From Hydrocarboniclastica marina (GTDB lineage: Bacteria > Pseudomonadota > Gammaproteobacteria > Pseudomonadales > Oleiphilaceae), in NCBI RefSeq assembly GCF_004851605.1, contig NZ_CP031093.1, positions 2,170,001 to 2,234,000 on the forward strand: DNA of 64,000 nucleotides. The letters run 5' to 3'. The position numbers and the translations under genes are program-made. Below, piece by piece: positions 23,536-33,866 of the stretch. The notes beneath the pieces are model-generated. The model had not been told where the DNA came from. It did not search any database and saw nothing but the letters and a program-made list of their open reading frames with translations. The first letter of the stretch is position 1. Each line of letters opens with the position of its first letter.

Positions 23536-24189
23536 TCAGTGCGTTTTAAAGGCATCGAACAGCCAAGGCGCGTCCTTCCGGCGCTGGGCCTCATAAGCCT
23601 GGATAGCATCGGCATCTTCGAGCGTTACGCCGATATCATCCAGCCCGTTGAGCAGGCAGTGACGGCGAAAGCTGTCTACTTCAAACGCAAGTGCAGTGCC
23701 GTCCGCTTTCAATACCCGCTGGCGCTCCAGATCGATAGTCAGCGAGAATCCGGGGTTCGCCTCCGACTCCGCAAAAAGCTCATCGACAGTTTTTTCATCC
23801 AGTACAATGGGTAACAGGCCGTTCTTAAAGCAGTTGTTATAGAAAATATCAGCGAAGCTTGGGGCGATAATCGCTCGGAACCCGAAGTCTTCCAGCGCCC
23901 AGGGCGCGTGTTCCCGGCTTGAACCACAGCCAAAGTTACGGCGCGCCAGCAGCACACTGGCCTCACCGTAGCGCGCCTGATTCAGTACAAAATCGGGGTT
24001 GAGCGGACGCTGACTGCAGTCCTGGTCTGGTTTCCCTTCATCCAGATAACGCAGTTCATCAAACAGATTCTTGCCGAAACCCGTGCGTTTGATGGACTTC
24101 AGAAACTGCTTCGGGATGATCATGTCCGTGTCGACATTGGCGCGGTCAATAGGCGCGACGATGCCGGTGTGTTGAGTAAAAGCTCTCAT
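23536..24189 (-). CDS. leuD: 3-isopropylmalate dehydratase small subunit
   Basis: Swivelling-domain subunit that completes the LeuCD isomerase (2- to 3-isopropylmalate). The 217 aa protein has [17 protein letters not shown] and the substrate-recognition loop [20 protein letters not shown] precedes the ATG. It follows leuC by 11 bp, so the two subunits are co-transcribed. Confidence 0.97.
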   Translation of the reverse strand: MRAFTQHTGIVAPIDRANVDTDMIIPKQFLKSIKRTGFGKNLFDELRYLDEGKPDQDCSQRPLNPDFVLNQARYGEASVLLARRNFGCGSSREHAPWALEDFGFRAIIAPSFADIFYNNCFKNGLLPIVLDEKTVDELFAESEANPGFSLTIDLERQRVLKADGTALAFEVDSFRRHCLLNGLDDIGVTLEDADAIQAYEAQRRKDAPWLFDAFKTH

Positions 24190-24200
24190 TAAAGCACTCC

Positions 24201-25619
24201 TCAGTTCAGCATCTGCCTGACGTCGACGAAATGGCCGGCTATCGCGGCGGCGGCGGCCATGGCGGGGCTTACCAAATGGGTTCGACCGCCAAACCCCTGC
24301 CGACCTTCAAAATTGCGGTTGGAGGTGGAGGCGCAATGCTCGCCCTGCCCCAGTTTATCGGCGTTCATCGCCAGACACATCGAGCAGCCCGGATCACGCC
24401 ACTCCAGCCCCGCCTCCAGGAAGATCTTATCCAGCCCTTCGGCTTCAGCCTGAGCCTTGACCAGACCGGAACCGGGCACAACCATGGCCTGCTTGAGCGT
24501 AGCCGCCACTTTACGACCCTTGACCACCTTGGCCGCCTCACGCAAATCTTCAATACGCGCATTGGTACAGGAGCCGATAAAAACGCGGTCGAGCCTGATA
24601 TCCGTGACCGGAATGTTGGGCTCAAGACCCATATACTTCAGTGCCCGGACTATGCCTTCCCGCTTGATGGGGTCCGCCTCCGCCGCCGGGTCCGGCACGC
24701 GCCCGCCAATATCGACGACCATCTCCGGGGATGTGCCCCAGCTAACCTGCGGCTGAATCGCTGCGCCGTCGATCTCGATAACCTTGTCAAAGTGCGCACC
24801 CTCGTCACTGTGCAGATCCTGCCAGGACGCCAGCGCCTGATCCCAGTGCTCGCCCTTGGGTGCGAAGGGCCGGCCCTTGACGTAGTCAAAGGTGACCTGG
24901 TCCGCCGCGATCAGCCCGGCCCGGGCACCCGCCTCAATAGCCATGTTGCAGATACTCATCCGCGCTTCCATCGACAGCGAACGAATCGCTTCGCCGCCGA
25001 ACTCCATGGCGTGGCCCGTGCCGCCGGCGGTACCAATGCGGCCGATAACCGCCAGTACAACATCCTTGCCGGTCACGCCTGGGCCCAACTGGCCATTGAC
25101 GCGTACCAGCATGTTTTTCATCTTCTGCTGGACCAGGGTCTGGGTCGCGAGCACATGTTCGACCTCGGACGTACCGATGCCGTGGGCCAAAGCGCCGAAT
25201 GCGCCGTGGGTTGAAGTGTGCGAGTCGCCGCAGACAATCGTCATGCCCGGCAGCGTCGCGCCCTGCTCGGGGCCGATAACGTGGACGATGCCCTGACGCT
25301 GATCAAGCATCTTGAACTCGAGAATGCCGAACTCATCGCAATTCTGATCCAGCGTCTCGACCTGAATTTTAGAGACGGGATCCTCTATGCCCGCGACCCC
25401 GCGAACGCGGTCGGTGGTAGGTACGTTATGGTCCGGTGTGGCGATATTGGCATCGATACGCCAGGGCTTACGCCCCGCCAGCCGCAGACCTTCGAAGGCC
25501 TGGGGGGACGTCACCTCATGCAGGAGATGCCGGTCGATATAGATCAGCGCAGAGCCATCGGGCCGCTGTTTTACCACATGCGCATCCCATAATTTGTCGT
25601 AAAGCGTTCTAGCTGTCAT
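24201..25619 (-). CDS. leuC: 3-isopropylmalate dehydratase large subunit
   Basis: Aconitase-family [4Fe-4S] subunit of isopropylmalate isomerase. The 472 aa protein has cluster cysteines in [13 protein letters not shown] and in [11 protein letters not shown], plus [19 protein letters not shown]. The ATG (MTARTLYDK) is chosen over an in-frame GTG 15 nt upstream because GTGGAG then acts as the ribosome-binding site. It opens the leuCDB operon and faces a LysR gene across 173 bp. Confidence 0.97.
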   Translation of the reverse strand: MTARTLYDKLWDAHVVKQRPDGSALIYIDRHLLHEVTSPQAFEGLRLAGRKPWRIDANIATPDHNVPTTDRVRGVAGIEDPVSKIQVETLDQNCDEFGILEFKMLDQRQGIVHVIGPEQGATLPGMTIVCGDSHTSTHGAFGALAHGIGTSEVEHVLATQTLVQQKMKNMLVRVNGQLGPGVTGKDVVLAVIGRIGTAGGTGHAMEFGGEAIRSLSMEARMSICNMAIEAGARAGLIAADQVTFDYVKGRPFAPKGEHWDQALASWQDLHSDEGAHFDKVIEIDGAAIQPQVSWGTSPEMVVDIGGRVPDPAAEADPIKREGIVRALKYMGLEPNIPVTDIRLDRVFIGSCTNARIEDLREAAKVVKGRKVAATLKQAMVVPGSGLVKAQAEAEGLDKIFLEAGLEWRDPGCSMCLAMNADKLGQGEHCASTSNRNFEGRQGFGGRTHLVSPAMAAAAAIAGHFVDVRQMLN

Positions 25620-25766
25620 TGCTTCAAACTCCACATAACCGGCCTAGTGTCCTGTCACTCGCTGCGATGCACTGTCTAAATCATTTCATCCAGGGGTGTT
25701 CGCCAACTGATGACAATGGTAGCGACATCCACTAGATTACTCCAATTCATATTACTTATTTACTGC

Positions 25767-25781
25767 ATTCCATAAAGGAAT
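25767..25781. promoter_or_regulatory. LysR-type palindrome between leuC and the LysR gene
   Basis: ATTCC-ATAAA-GGAAT is a perfect inverted repeat that contains the T-N11-A core expected of LysR-family sites (T at 25768, A at 25780). It lies 11 bp before the LysR start, where it could serve autoregulation. The downstream arm AAGGAA may also be read as a distant ribosome-binding site, so its role is ambiguous. Confidence 0.4.
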
Positions 25782-25792
25782 AGCTTAACCCC

Positions 25793-26665
25793 ATGGAAAG
25801 CCAGCTTCTCAGGGCCTTCGTGGCCATTGTCGATCAGGGCTCGTTCTCAGGCGCTGCAGAAAAGCTGCACCTGACTCAACCCGCAGTCAGCAAACGGCTG
25901 GCCACGCTGGAAAGTCATCTCGGCCAGCTACTCATTGAAAGAGGCCAACGCAGGCCCGTAGTCACCGATGCCGGCCGGACACTACTCCCGTTCGCGCGCC
26001 GCATTCTCGACGAATCCCATAATGCACAAATGGCCCTGGCCGGGGCGCACCTGGAACCCGGGGGCGAGCTGAGTGTTATAACCAGTCACCATATTGGCCT
26101 GCATCACTTACCCCGCTGGCTCAAGGTCTACACCCAGCGCTACCCTGTCGTCGAACTGAACCTGAAGTTCATGGAGTCAGAACGGGGGTTTGAGGCGTTG
26201 CGAAGCCGGGAAGCCGAACTGGCGTTCGTTACCCTGAATGACACACTGGTGGAACAGTTCGAGATTTATCACCGCTGGGCAGACCCTATGCGATTCGTTG
26301 TCGCCCCAGACCATCCGCTAGCGAAAACGAACCCCTGCCGGTTAAAGGATCTGGCCGGGCATCGGGCCATCCTGCCGGCGCCCTTCACCGCAACATACCA
26401 GCGCGTGTCTCAGCTTTTCATGCAACAGGGATTGCCGTTAAACGCCCAGATGCCGACCAACTATCTGGAAACGATCAAGATGATGACGTCGGTCGGCCTG
26501 GGCTGGTCGATCTTGCCGTTGACCATGGTAGACGAGCATCTGGTGGTGGTGCCTGTAGAGGAGGCGCCGACGCGGGACCTGGGCGCGGTAGGCCTGCGCA
26601 ACCGCCAGCTCGGAGTATCAGCCCAGGCCCTGATAGATGTCGCGCGTGAAGGCGCCGCGGGCTAA
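25793..26665 (+). CDS. LysR-family transcriptional regulator
   Basis: The 290 aa protein has an N-terminal winged helix-turn-helix (LLRAFVAIVDQGSFSGAAEKLHLTQPAVSKRLATLE) and an effector-binding domain beginning near residue 90 (GGELSVITSHHIGLHHLPRWL). It is divergent from leuC, a placement conserved in pseudomonads, so control of leuCDB is plausible; the ligand is unknown. It ends 48 bp from the convergent aroC, and I saw no terminator between them. Confidence 0.93.
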   Translation: MESQLLRAFVAIVDQGSFSGAAEKLHLTQPAVSKRLATLESHLGQLLIERGQRRPVVTDAGRTLLPFARRILDESHNAQMALAGAHLEPGGELSVITSHHIGLHHLPRWLKVYTQRYPVVELNLKFMESERGFEALRSREAELAFVTLNDTLVEQFEIYHRWADPMRFVVAPDHPLAKTNPCRLKDLAGHRAILPAPFTATYQRVSQLFMQQGLPLNAQMPTNYLETIKMMTSVGLGWSILPLTMVDEHLVVVPVEEAPTRDLGAVGLRNRQLGVSAQALIDVAREGAAG

Positions 26666-26713
26666 CAGTGCCTCCGCGCCGCTTTTCTTGCGCAGGCAGG
26701 CCAAAACCGGCTG

Positions 26714-27823
26714 TTACGGCCGCCAGGTGGAGCCGCGGCCAATATCCGGCGTACCTGGCACCACATCAGCATTCTGGGCGCGATGCCTGAGCCAGTGATC
26801 CATAAGAACCAGCGCCAGCATGGCTTCAGCGATGGGTGTAGCGCGAATGCCAACGCAGGGGTCGTGCCGTCCTGTGGTAATTACTTCGCATGCGTTGCCC
26901 TCTTTATCAATGCTCTGGCCGGGCAATCGCAGGCTCGACGTTGGCTTGAGGGCTATTGATGCAATAATGGGCTGGCCCGAGGAAATCCCTCCAAGGACCC
27001 CACCGGCCTGGTTGGACCGGAAGCCCTCAGGACTCATCTCGTCCCGGTGCTCGGTCCCTTTCTGACCCACACTGGCAAACCCTGCGCCGATCTCCACACC
27101 CTTAACCGCATTGATGCTCATCAGGCCGTGGGCCAGATCCGCATCGAGGCGGTCAAACACCGGCTCACCCAGTCCGGGCGGCACACCTTCCGCAATCACG
27201 GTTATGCGGGCACCGATAGAGTTGCCTTCCTTGCGCAGCGCATCCATGTAGTCCTCGAGTTCCTGCAGGCGACTCGGGTCGGGGCAGAAGAAAGGGTTGG
27301 TTTTGGCCGCTTCCCAGTCGACAGGCTGGATCTCAATGGGCCCCAGCGCGGTCAAACCGCCGAATATGCGGATCCCGAGCCTTTCCTGCAGGTATTTACG
27401 CGCTATGGCCCCGGCCGCCACGCGCATGGCGGTTTCGCGAGCAGAAGAGCGGCCACCGCCGCGGTGATCGCGGATGCCGTATTTATGCTGGTAGGTGTAG
27501 TCGGCGTGAGCTGGGCGGAACTGGTCCTTGATCTTGCCGTAGTCCTTGGATTTCTGGTCGACGTTCTCGATCAGCAGGCCAATGGGCGTGCCCGTCGTTT
27601 TGCCTTCGAAAACCCCCGACAGGATCCGGACCGTGTCAGGCTCCTGCCGCTGTGTCGTATGGCGTGAAGTACCCGGGCGGCGCCGGTCGAGTTCACCCTG
27701 GAGGTCCTCTACTGTCAGCTCGAGACCAGGCGGGCAGCCATCGACGATACAGCCCAATGCGGGGCCGTGGCTCTCACCGAACGTAGTCACTGTGAAACTC
27801 TTTCCGAAGGTGTTTCCAGACAT
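26714..27823 (-). CDS. aroC: chorismate synthase
   Basis: FMN-dependent 1,4-elimination of phosphate from EPSP, the last shikimate step, giving the chorismate used by TrpF/B/A and PabB in this window. The 369 aa protein has [31 protein letters not shown] and the signature [19 protein letters not shown]. It lies 70 bp after prmB. Confidence 0.97.
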   Translation of the reverse strand: MSGNTFGKSFTVTTFGESHGPALGCIVDGCPPGLELTVEDLQGELDRRRPGTSRHTTQRQEPDTVRILSGVFEGKTTGTPIGLLIENVDQKSKDYGKIKDQFRPAHADYTYQHKYGIRDHRGGGRSSARETAMRVAAGAIARKYLQERLGIRIFGGLTALGPIEIQPVDWEAAKTNPFFCPDPSRLQELEDYMDALRKEGNSIGARITVIAEGVPPGLGEPVFDRLDADLAHGLMSINAVKGVEIGAGFASVGQKGTEHRDEMSPEGFRSNQAGGVLGGISSGQPIIASIALKPTSSLRLPGQSIDKEGNACEVITTGRHDPCVGIRATPIAEAMLALVLMDHWLRHRAQNADVVPGTPDIGRGSTWRP

Positions 27824-27893
27824 TTTTTAGCCACTTACCGTATAAAGTTAAACTTGCTTCAAAGCTTCGGCCACCGCTTTCGGGGCAACCGGG

Positions 27894-28811
27894 CTATTGG
27901 GGCAGATCACGCGCGCTGATAACAAAGACGCCACCACCGCCCTGCTCGAACTCGACCCAGGTCAGTGGCAGACTGGGATACGCCGCCTCCAGCGCAGTCC
28001 AGCTATTACCCACCTCGACGACAAGTAGCCCATCGGCTGTCAGATGTTCGCGCGCTCCTGCGATAATCCGATGGGCCAAGTCGAGCCCATCCGTGCCGGC
28101 CTCGAGACCCAGCACGGGCTCATGGCGAAACTCCTCCGGCATAGACGCGAGATCAGCGGCGTCCACGTAGGGCGGGTTGCTGAGGATGACGTCATAACGC
28201 CCTTCCAGGCTATCGAAGAGGTCCGACTGCCGGGTCGTGATCCGCCCCTGCATCTCGTGACGATGAATATTGGCCTGGGCGACTTCCAGCGCGCCTGCTG
28301 AGATATCGGCCAGCTCGACCTCAGCCTCAGGGAACACATACGCCGCGGCTATACCGATGCAGCCGCTCCCCGTGCACAGGTCCAGTATCCGATTTACCGG
28401 TACCTGCCCAAGCCAGGGCTCAAGCTCCGCAGCGAGGAGCTCTCCAATGGGCGAGCGGGGCACCAGCACGCGCTCGTCCACCGTAAAAGGCAGGCCCATA
28501 AACCAGGCTTCGCCCAACAGATAGGCTGTTGGCACGCGGTCATCAACACGGCGCATGATTCGGTCGAGCAGACGCTCTCTTTCGGGGACAGTCAGACGGG
28601 CATCAAGATATACGGCGTTATTGTCGAGCGGAAGATGCAGTGAGCGCAGCACCAGCTGCACAGCTTCGTCCCAGGCATTGTCAGTCCCGTGACCGAAGAA
28701 AATGCCTCCCGCTTCGAACCGGGAGACGGCGAACCGCAGCCAGTCTCGTACCGTTAAAAGCGCGTTTATCGGAGACGCGTCAAGACCGTCTTTTAGATCG
28801 TAGCTGCTCAA
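27894..28811 (-). CDS. prmB: ribosomal protein uL3 glutamine N5-methyltransferase
   Basis: SAM-dependent methyltransferase of a glutamine in ribosomal protein uL3. The 305 aa protein has the SAM loop [19 protein letters not shown] and the catalytic NPPYVDA near residue 213. The translation start is a TTG: GGAG lies 6 nt ahead and no better ATG fits the N-terminus. PrmC is the nearest alternative, but length and the prmB-aroC pairing favour PrmB. The 252 bp upstream hold an 18-bp tandem duplication. Confidence 0.94.
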   Translation of the reverse strand: MSSYDLKDGLDASPINALLTVRDWLRFAVSRFEAGGIFFGHGTDNAWDEAVQLVLRSLHLPLDNNAVYLDARLTVPERERLLDRIMRRVDDRVPTAYLLGEAWFMGLPFTVDERVLVPRSPIGELLAAELEPWLGQVPVNRILDLCTGSGCIGIAAAYVFPEAEVELADISAGALEVAQANIHRHEMQGRITTRQSDLFDSLEGRYDVILSNPPYVDAADLASMPEEFRHEPVLGLEAGTDGLDLAHRIIAGAREHLTADGLLVVEVGNSWTALEAAYPSLPLTWVEFEQGGGGVFVISARDLPQ

Positions 28812-28868
28812 ATAATACTCCAGAAGCGGAACTGGTCTGGACGAGCCTGCTCACGCGCCAGGCACTTT

Positions 28869-28904
28869 CCAGACATCGGAAACGGTCCAGACATTGGAAA
28901 CGGT
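28869..28904. repeat. 18-bp tandem duplication upstream of prmB
   Basis: Two adjacent copies of an 18-bp unit (CCAGACATCGGAAACGGT and the same with C to T at position 9). They are non-coding and lie between prmB and the patatin gene. Confidence 0.75.
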
Positions 28905-29063
28905 CTTGGTCAGGCATCTTTTTACGTCGGGCACTTCAAAGCCCGCCTGAACAAAAGTCTGGGCCGGAAAACGAAAGCGCGACATTATACTGCCTGATAA
29001 AGGCTCTGGCACGCGAGCAAACGACGGTTTCAGCTTGCGAAGGCCTTGCGCAGCAGCCTAACG

Positions 29064-30239
29064 CTAACGGCGGCGGTTATTCCGCCACAATGGGTTGCCA
29101 GCGCCCCTGCCTTCCCTGCGGCGATAGTTTTGCAGCGACTCTTCCGCCAACTGGCGTCCCAACTGGATAAGTTCAGGCGCTTTGTGATAGTCAAAAGATT
29201 TACAGACATGCTTTGGCACGTTAACGAGCAGATCAGGCGGGTACCCGGCAATCTTGTACTGCGTCAGTGCGCTCTGCATGGTTTCTATGGTCAGGTTCAT
29301 GATATCAAACTTGCCCAGACCGAACTGCTGCAAACTCACGGGTTTCGCCTCTTCGCGGGTCTCGCTGGGGTCGACCGGCGATGCGCTCTCTTCGGCCTGG
29401 GCCAGAGCGTCTTCTTCACTGCCTGATGATTCAGACTCAGTTCCGAACCAGCTTGCGGCACGGCGCTTCCAACGCTCCAGCCACTCAGCCTCTACTGCAC
29501 CGTCCGTGAGCTTAGCCTCGGGTACGGCCTCTCCCGGCGGGCAAGGCTCACCTTTTCTGTCCACACGCGGCAATTCCACGTGGAAGTCTCCTTCACCCGC
29601 CAGATTCACGGCAACAATGAGGTCTGCATGGGCAGCAATGGTGGGTATGATAGGCAGGGGGTTCAGGAGGGCGCCGTCCACCAGCACGCGCCCGCCAATC
29701 ATTACCGGCGTAAAAAAGCTCGGGATTGCTACAGAAGCCCGAATAGCACGGGTCAGCGAACCCTCCTGAAACCAAACCTCCTTGTGCGCCAGGAGGTCAG
29801 TCGCAACGGCCGTGTAGGCTATGGGCAGGTCTTCGATGTTGATATCACCCAGCATCTCGCTGATGACCGCAAAAATTTTGTCGCCACGGATCGCCCCCGG
29901 TGATGAAAGAGAGAAATCCAGCAACCGAAACAGATCGAACTGGCCTAACCCCGTCACCCAGTCTTTGTATAGCTGCAGTTTACCGGCGGCGTATGCCCCG
30001 CCTATCAGGGCGCCCATGGAACAGCCGGCGATCGCGATGATCTCATAACCCTGTTCTTCCAGAACCTCGATCACACCCATGTGGGCGTAGCCACGGGCGC
30101 CACCGCTTCCCAACACCAACGCAACGGTTTTCCCAGCCCCGGGCAGAGGAGAAGGTATCCGCTCCGCGCTATCGGTCTTGGGGTTCAAATTGTCCGGTTT
30201 CGGTTCTACCGCCTCAGGCGCCACTACTTCAGTATTCAT
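29064..30239 (-). CDS. patatin-like phospholipase/esterase, RssA-like
   Basis: Predicted Ser-Asp dyad lipid acyl hydrolase. The protein is 391 aa from the chosen ATG; a second ATG 30 nt upstream overlaps the DUF4892 stop. The glycine-rich oxyanion loop is VLGSGGARGYAHMG, the nucleophile motif AGCSMGALIGG near residue 73, and the catalytic Asp is in LVDGALLNPLP near 186. A hydrophilic insertion of about 80 residues rich in Glu/Ser follows, and C-terminal residues are basic. No signal peptide is seen, so it is probably cytoplasmic or membrane-peripheral. Natural substrate unknown. Confidence 0.88.
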   Translation of the reverse strand: MNTEVVAPEAVEPKPDNLNPKTDSAERIPSPLPGAGKTVALVLGSGGARGYAHMGVIEVLEEQGYEIIAIAGCSMGALIGGAYAAGKLQLYKDWVTGLGQFDLFRLLDFSLSSPGAIRGDKIFAVISEMLGDINIEDLPIAYTAVATDLLAHKEVWFQEGSLTRAIRASVAIPSFFTPVMIGGRVLVDGALLNPLPIIPTIAAHADLIVAVNLAGEGDFHVELPRVDRKGEPCPPGEAVPEAKLTDGAVEAEWLERWKRRAASWFGTESESSGSEEDALAQAEESASPVDPSETREEAKPVSLQQFGLGKFDIMNLTIETMQSALTQYKIAGYPPDLLVNVPKHVCKSFDYHKAPELIQLGRQLAEESLQNYRRREGRGAGNPLWRNNRRR

Positions 30240-30261
30240 GTGAAGCTCTTCTCTGGTATTG

Positions 30262-31215
30262 CTATTCATCACCGGCAGTCCGGGGGCGAATAACCGTGAC
30301 TTCTATGCGTGGTCCTTGCCGGCCCGCTTCAGCTATAGGTACCGCGGCACCGACGGCGATGCCATGTTGTCGCTCAGCCGGAATACCCTGGTTTTCAAGA
30401 AGCCCTGTCGCAGCCTGCACGGCCAGTTGCGCCTGGCTCATGGCCTCGGCTGGCCCCCGCACGTCCGCGGGCACGAAAGCAGTCACATAAATTGCCGCCT
30501 CAGGGTAGCGGCTCGCAATTCGCTGGAGGTCCTCGCCTGTTTCCGGTGCGAGTGAAAGACGGGGAATTGCCCCGACTTCTACGGGAATCACAAACGGCCC
30601 GAGCAAGCGGCGTTCGCGCGGGTTGGCGCCTGGCAGCCGATATGTTTCGGGAAGCGTAAGGTGCTGTTCAAGGATACTGACCGTTCGATTGCCGCGCCTG
30701 ACGATATACGTAGCCAGCAACTGCAACCGGTTCTGCTCATCACGCCAGGCGCCAACCAGATACGCTTGCTCGCCGTCCTGCCCGTAGACGCGGGACTGCT
30801 GAAACACCCTGTTCGCCCAGACCGCACTCCGGCCACATGCCCGCCCCTCACAGCTGAAAAGTATGCGGCCTTCACGCTCGAGTATAGCCGCCCGATAATG
30901 CTCGTAGACAGCCGCGGGCGAAACGTCCGAAGGCGCTGACAGAAGGACTTTCTGGCCGACGCCCACGACGTCCAGCGCGTCATTGTAACGAAGGCGGTCA
31001 CCTACTTCGGAAACCTTACTGGTATAAATCCGGATCTCGTCCTCCGCAGTGATGGGCTGTCGTTCGACTATGCCGGCGCCCGGGAACTCCAGGCCACCCC
31101 CTGCGCCCACCGCACTGTGCACTGGCACAGAAACAGCCGTGGTCACCAGAAATGACAGGCGCAAAAAGAAAGGTAGGAACATCCTGGCAGGAAAACGGGT
31201 AAGACAAGTCAACAT
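30262..31215 (-). CDS. exported DUF4892-type protein
   Basis: The 317 aa protein has a signal peptide (FLPFFLRLSFLVTTAVSVPVHS). I recognise it as DUF4892-like from the LEFPGAGIVERQPI and VYGQDGEQAYLVGAWRD stretches. The C-terminal quarter (ASRYPEAAIYVTAFVPADV ... GIPAERQHGIAVGAA) resembles the small OmpA/LysM-adjacent modules found in such proteins. It may begin at an ATG 33 nt downstream. Function unknown; periplasmic or outer-membrane location is inferred. It is followed by the patatin gene. Confidence 0.8.
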   Translation of the reverse strand: MLTCLTRFPARMFLPFFLRLSFLVTTAVSVPVHSAVGAGGGLEFPGAGIVERQPITAEDEIRIYTSKVSEVGDRLRYNDALDVVGVGQKVLLSAPSDVSPAAVYEHYRAAILEREGRILFSCEGRACGRSAVWANRVFQQSRVYGQDGEQAYLVGAWRDEQNRLQLLATYIVRRGNRTVSILEQHLTLPETYRLPGANPRERRLLGPFVIPVEVGAIPRLSLAPETGEDLQRIASRYPEAAIYVTAFVPADVRGPAEAMSQAQLAVQAATGLLENQGIPAERQHGIAVGAAVPIAEAGRQGPRIEVTVIRPRTAGDE

Positions 31216-31262
31216 GAGTGTCCGGCTTTTGCTAGATCGCTTTGAATAGTCAGGATCGACGC

Positions 31263-32183
31263 TTACGACACGGGGTCGGTCTGAAGCATGAACTGCTCGA
31301 TGCTCGTGGTGATCGACTCTACGTCGCCGTCGATATGGCAGTGGTGCGACCCCGAAACGTTCTCAACGGAGAGCCGCCGCACCGCGGCTGTCCGCCTTTT
31401 AAATCGTTCGTCTGCGGCAAGCATACCGCTCTCTGCCCGCACCAGTAACACCGGTACTTCGATAGCTGCCAGACAGGCCAGCACCTGTTCTTCAGTCAAT
31501 GCCGATAAAGAAGGATTGCGCAGTCGGCGATCCGTCCGCCAGCTCCAGCCCCCTTCAACCTCTCTCAGGTTTCTCGGAACCAGTTGTGCAGCAGCGAACG
31601 CACTCAACGGCAACATTCCGGACTGACGGGCCTGCTCTGCAGACTTTAAGGAATCATAAACTGCCAGGGCACCGCGCTCACGGACCAGTGCCTTCTGTAT
31701 GCCTTTCTTCAACCGTACCGGGAAGTCCTCAGCTTTTGCCACGTAGGGCCCCAGGCTGTCAATCATCGTCAGCGACTGAAGCTTTTTCGGATCGGTCGCG
31801 GCGAGCAGTGCAGCCAGAATACCGCCCAGAGAGTGTCCAATGATATGTACAGGGCCTGGCTGAGCTTCTAAAAGCTCGGCCAGGTCCTGAACATAATCCA
31901 GCATGTGGTACGGGTAGCCTTGCGGGCGGTCACCAGATAGGCCATGCCCCGGGAGGTCAAAGCTCGTTACTGTTCGCTTTTTTCCGAGCCGGGAGCCCAA
32001 TATGTTGAAACTACAGGCATTATCGAGCCAGCCGTGGAGGCAGATCGCAGGCGCACCGGCGGGCTCCGGCGCACGCCATTGCAGGCCCGCCAGGGTAATA
32101 CGCTGAAGCGGCGCTGTACACGCCTGGGCTTCCGGCAGCGCGTGCGCCCCGGAGTGCGCAAGGGTTGCTTCAGAAACAGCCAT
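31263..32183 (-). CDS. alpha/beta-fold hydrolase
   Basis: The 306 aa protein has the serine hydrolase fold: oxyanion HGWLDNACSFNIL, SFDLPGHGLSGDRPQG, nucleophile IGHSLGGILAALLA, and a likely catalytic His in SGSHHCHIDG near the C-terminus. No signal peptide. It starts 14 bp after pilZ on the same strand. Substrate is not predictable; esterase or epoxide-hydrolase-like activity is possible. Confidence 0.88.
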   Translation of the reverse strand: MAVSEATLAHSGAHALPEAQACTAPLQRITLAGLQWRAPEPAGAPAICLHGWLDNACSFNILGSRLGKKRTVTSFDLPGHGLSGDRPQGYPYHMLDYVQDLAELLEAQPGPVHIIGHSLGGILAALLAATDPKKLQSLTMIDSLGPYVAKAEDFPVRLKKGIQKALVRERGALAVYDSLKSAEQARQSGMLPLSAFAAAQLVPRNLREVEGGWSWRTDRRLRNPSLSALTEEQVLACLAAIEVPVLLVRAESGMLAADERFKRRTAAVRRLSVENVSGSHHCHIDGDVESITTSIEQFMLQTDPVS

Positions 32184-32197
32184 ATCGACTTACCGGG

Positions 32198-32548
32198 CTA
32201 GAGCGTGTGTGTCGGACGGTCGGAGCCAAGAGACCCGGCAAGATAGGCCTCGATCTTGGTCCGGGCAGTCTCGTCGTCACCATTGAACTGAATCCCCACC
32301 CCTGCAGCACGGCTTCCCTGGGCGCCTTTGGGTGTTACCCAAATGACCTTGCCAGCAACCGGAATTTTTTCGGGTTCGTCCATCAGGTTCAGCAACAAAA
32401 ATACCTCATCACCCAGCCGATATACTTTCTGGGTCGGGATAAAAAGGCCGCCATTGCGTATAAACGGCATATAGGCCGCATACAACACAGCTTTGTCTTT
32501 GATCGTCAATGTCAGGATGCCGCTACGAGCTCCGATTCCCGGCCCCAT
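32198..32548 (-). CDS. pilZ: type IV pilus protein PilZ
   Basis: The 116 aa protein is close to the Pseudomonas PilZ prototype, required for type IV pilus assembly, which lacks the c-di-GMP-binding RxxxR/DxSxxG pair of receptor PilZ domains. Visible: LTIKDKAVLYAAYMPFIRNG, GLFIPT, FLLLNLMDEPEKIPVAGKV and WVTPKGAQG. AAGGA lies 7 nt before the ATG. It is downstream of holB by 43 bp, the usual holB-pilZ pair. Confidence 0.94.
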   Translation of the reverse strand: MGPGIGARSGILTLTIKDKAVLYAAYMPFIRNGGLFIPTQKVYRLGDEVFLLLNLMDEPEKIPVAGKVIWVTPKGAQGSRAAGVGIQFNGDDETARTKIEAYLAGSLGSDRPTHTL

Positions 32549-32591
32549 GCTGAGTCCTTTGGTGTAGTGAATGTTTTATGGAACAAGCAGT

Positions 32592-33698
32592 TTAGTTCAT
32601 TCTCGCCGTCACCGCCCGGCGCCTGCGAGGCATCAAAGCTTTCCAGGACAACAGGATATCGGTGAGCATCAGTTCAGGATTGATATTGTATGTCTGGGCC
32701 CGACGCGCCTGCGTCACCTGATCGAGCAGGATAACAAACCGGTCAGCGGGGTTGTTCTTTGCAAGGAATGCGAACATCTCGCGCGCCCTGGTAACCGACG
32801 GAGCCGCATTCCCATCCGCTGTGCCGGCGACACGGGCACTGTCCGTGCTTTCATCCAGCGCAAGCTTCATGGCGTCGAAGGCCCAGTGCCCGAGCAGGTC
32901 CAGGCTTGGCTCCACGCCCAGTTTCACGAACGGGGCGACGGCCTCCACCACTTGCCTTTCTCCACGCAGGAAAAGCCTGAGACTCTCCAGACACTCATCT
33001 CCCGCAGCGACCTGGCCATTATTCAGTAGCTCAAGCGCGACAAGAGGTGCGCCCCGGGCACGGGTCAGAGCCGTCTGAATATCGACCCCGGTGGCTTCAT
33101 GCTCCTGCTCTGACAGCCAGGCCAGCCCAGCCTCCATGCTTGGTAGCGCCAGACGCAAGGCCTGGCAGCGAGAACGGATAGTGGGCAGGACAGGCTCGCC
33201 AGCGTGGTGAAGCAGCAAAAGCTGCACATCCTCTACCGGCTCCTCGAGCGTTTTCAGCAGCGCATTGGCCGCATTCAGATTCAGCCGGTCAGCAGAATCG
33301 ACGATCGCGACCTTACGGCCCGCAACCTGAGGGCTCCGTACGCAGAACTCCCCGAGTCGCCTGACCTGATCAATCTTGATCACGCGGGAGTCTTCCGGAA
33401 CAAGCGTTCTTAGATCAGGATGAGAGCCAGCCGCCAGCAGATGACACTGTTTACAGTTGCCGCACGCACGCTTGCCTCCGCCTTCATTGTCGATGGGTTG
33501 ACTACACAGTAAGAGGGCCGCGGCCTCTTCGGCGAAGTGGCGCTTGCCCATACCCTTCGGGGCGCTTAACAGAACGGCATGTGCCAGTCGGTTCGACGCC
33601 AGGCTGGCGCATAGACGGTTCCAGCTATCGGCTTGCCACGGCAGGGTTCCGGAGGAAATGATCTGTTCTCCGGCAGCGATTTGCTGTGCGACAGCCAT
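32592..33698 (-). CDS. holB: DNA polymerase III subunit delta prime
   Basis: Clamp-loader subunit of the replicative polymerase. The 368 aa protein has a P-loop-like SAPKGMGKRHFAEE, the Cys4 zinc module CSQPID ... CGNCKQCHL, and the delta-prime region TLEEPVEDVQLLLLHH. In relatives tmk usually precedes holB; here the upstream neighbour, 168 bp away, is the transglutaminase gene. Confidence 0.94.
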   Translation of the reverse strand: MAVAQQIAAGEQIISSGTLPWQADSWNRLCASLASNRLAHAVLLSAPKGMGKRHFAEEAAALLLCSQPIDNEGGGKRACGNCKQCHLLAAGSHPDLRTLVPEDSRVIKIDQVRRLGEFCVRSPQVAGRKVAIVDSADRLNLNAANALLKTLEEPVEDVQLLLLHHAGEPVLPTIRSRCQALRLALPSMEAGLAWLSEQEHEATGVDIQTALTRARGAPLVALELLNNGQVAAGDECLESLRLFLRGERQVVEAVAPFVKLGVEPSLDLLGHWAFDAMKLALDESTDSARVAGTADGNAAPSVTRAREMFAFLAKNNPADRFVILLDQVTQARRAQTYNINPELMLTDILLSWKALMPRRRRAVTARMN

Positions 33699-33866
33699 CG
33701 AGGACTCCAGGAGTGACGTGAGTAAGGGCTCCAGCCAGGCAGGGCTGCGCCGATGGTTTGCGCTATTCTAACACCGCCACAGCGGTGGGCAGCGAATCCC
33801 CTACGAGGCCGAGGCATTATTTTAACAAGTACTCTTTAGCTGAAAGCTCCCCGTGGAGCCGGGGTG

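Noticed and set aside
4194-25214. Long plus-strand open frames opposite ftsK, purF, folC, trpB and leuC (up to 383 codons)
   Set aside because: They lie entirely antisense to well-recognised genes and lack domain signatures. Their length is explained by GC-rich codon use of the real gene.
28640-29170. 176-codon plus-strand frame over the prmB start region
   Set aside because: It is mostly antisense to prmB and the patatin gene, with no recognisable domain and a Ser/Arg/Pro-rich shadow composition.
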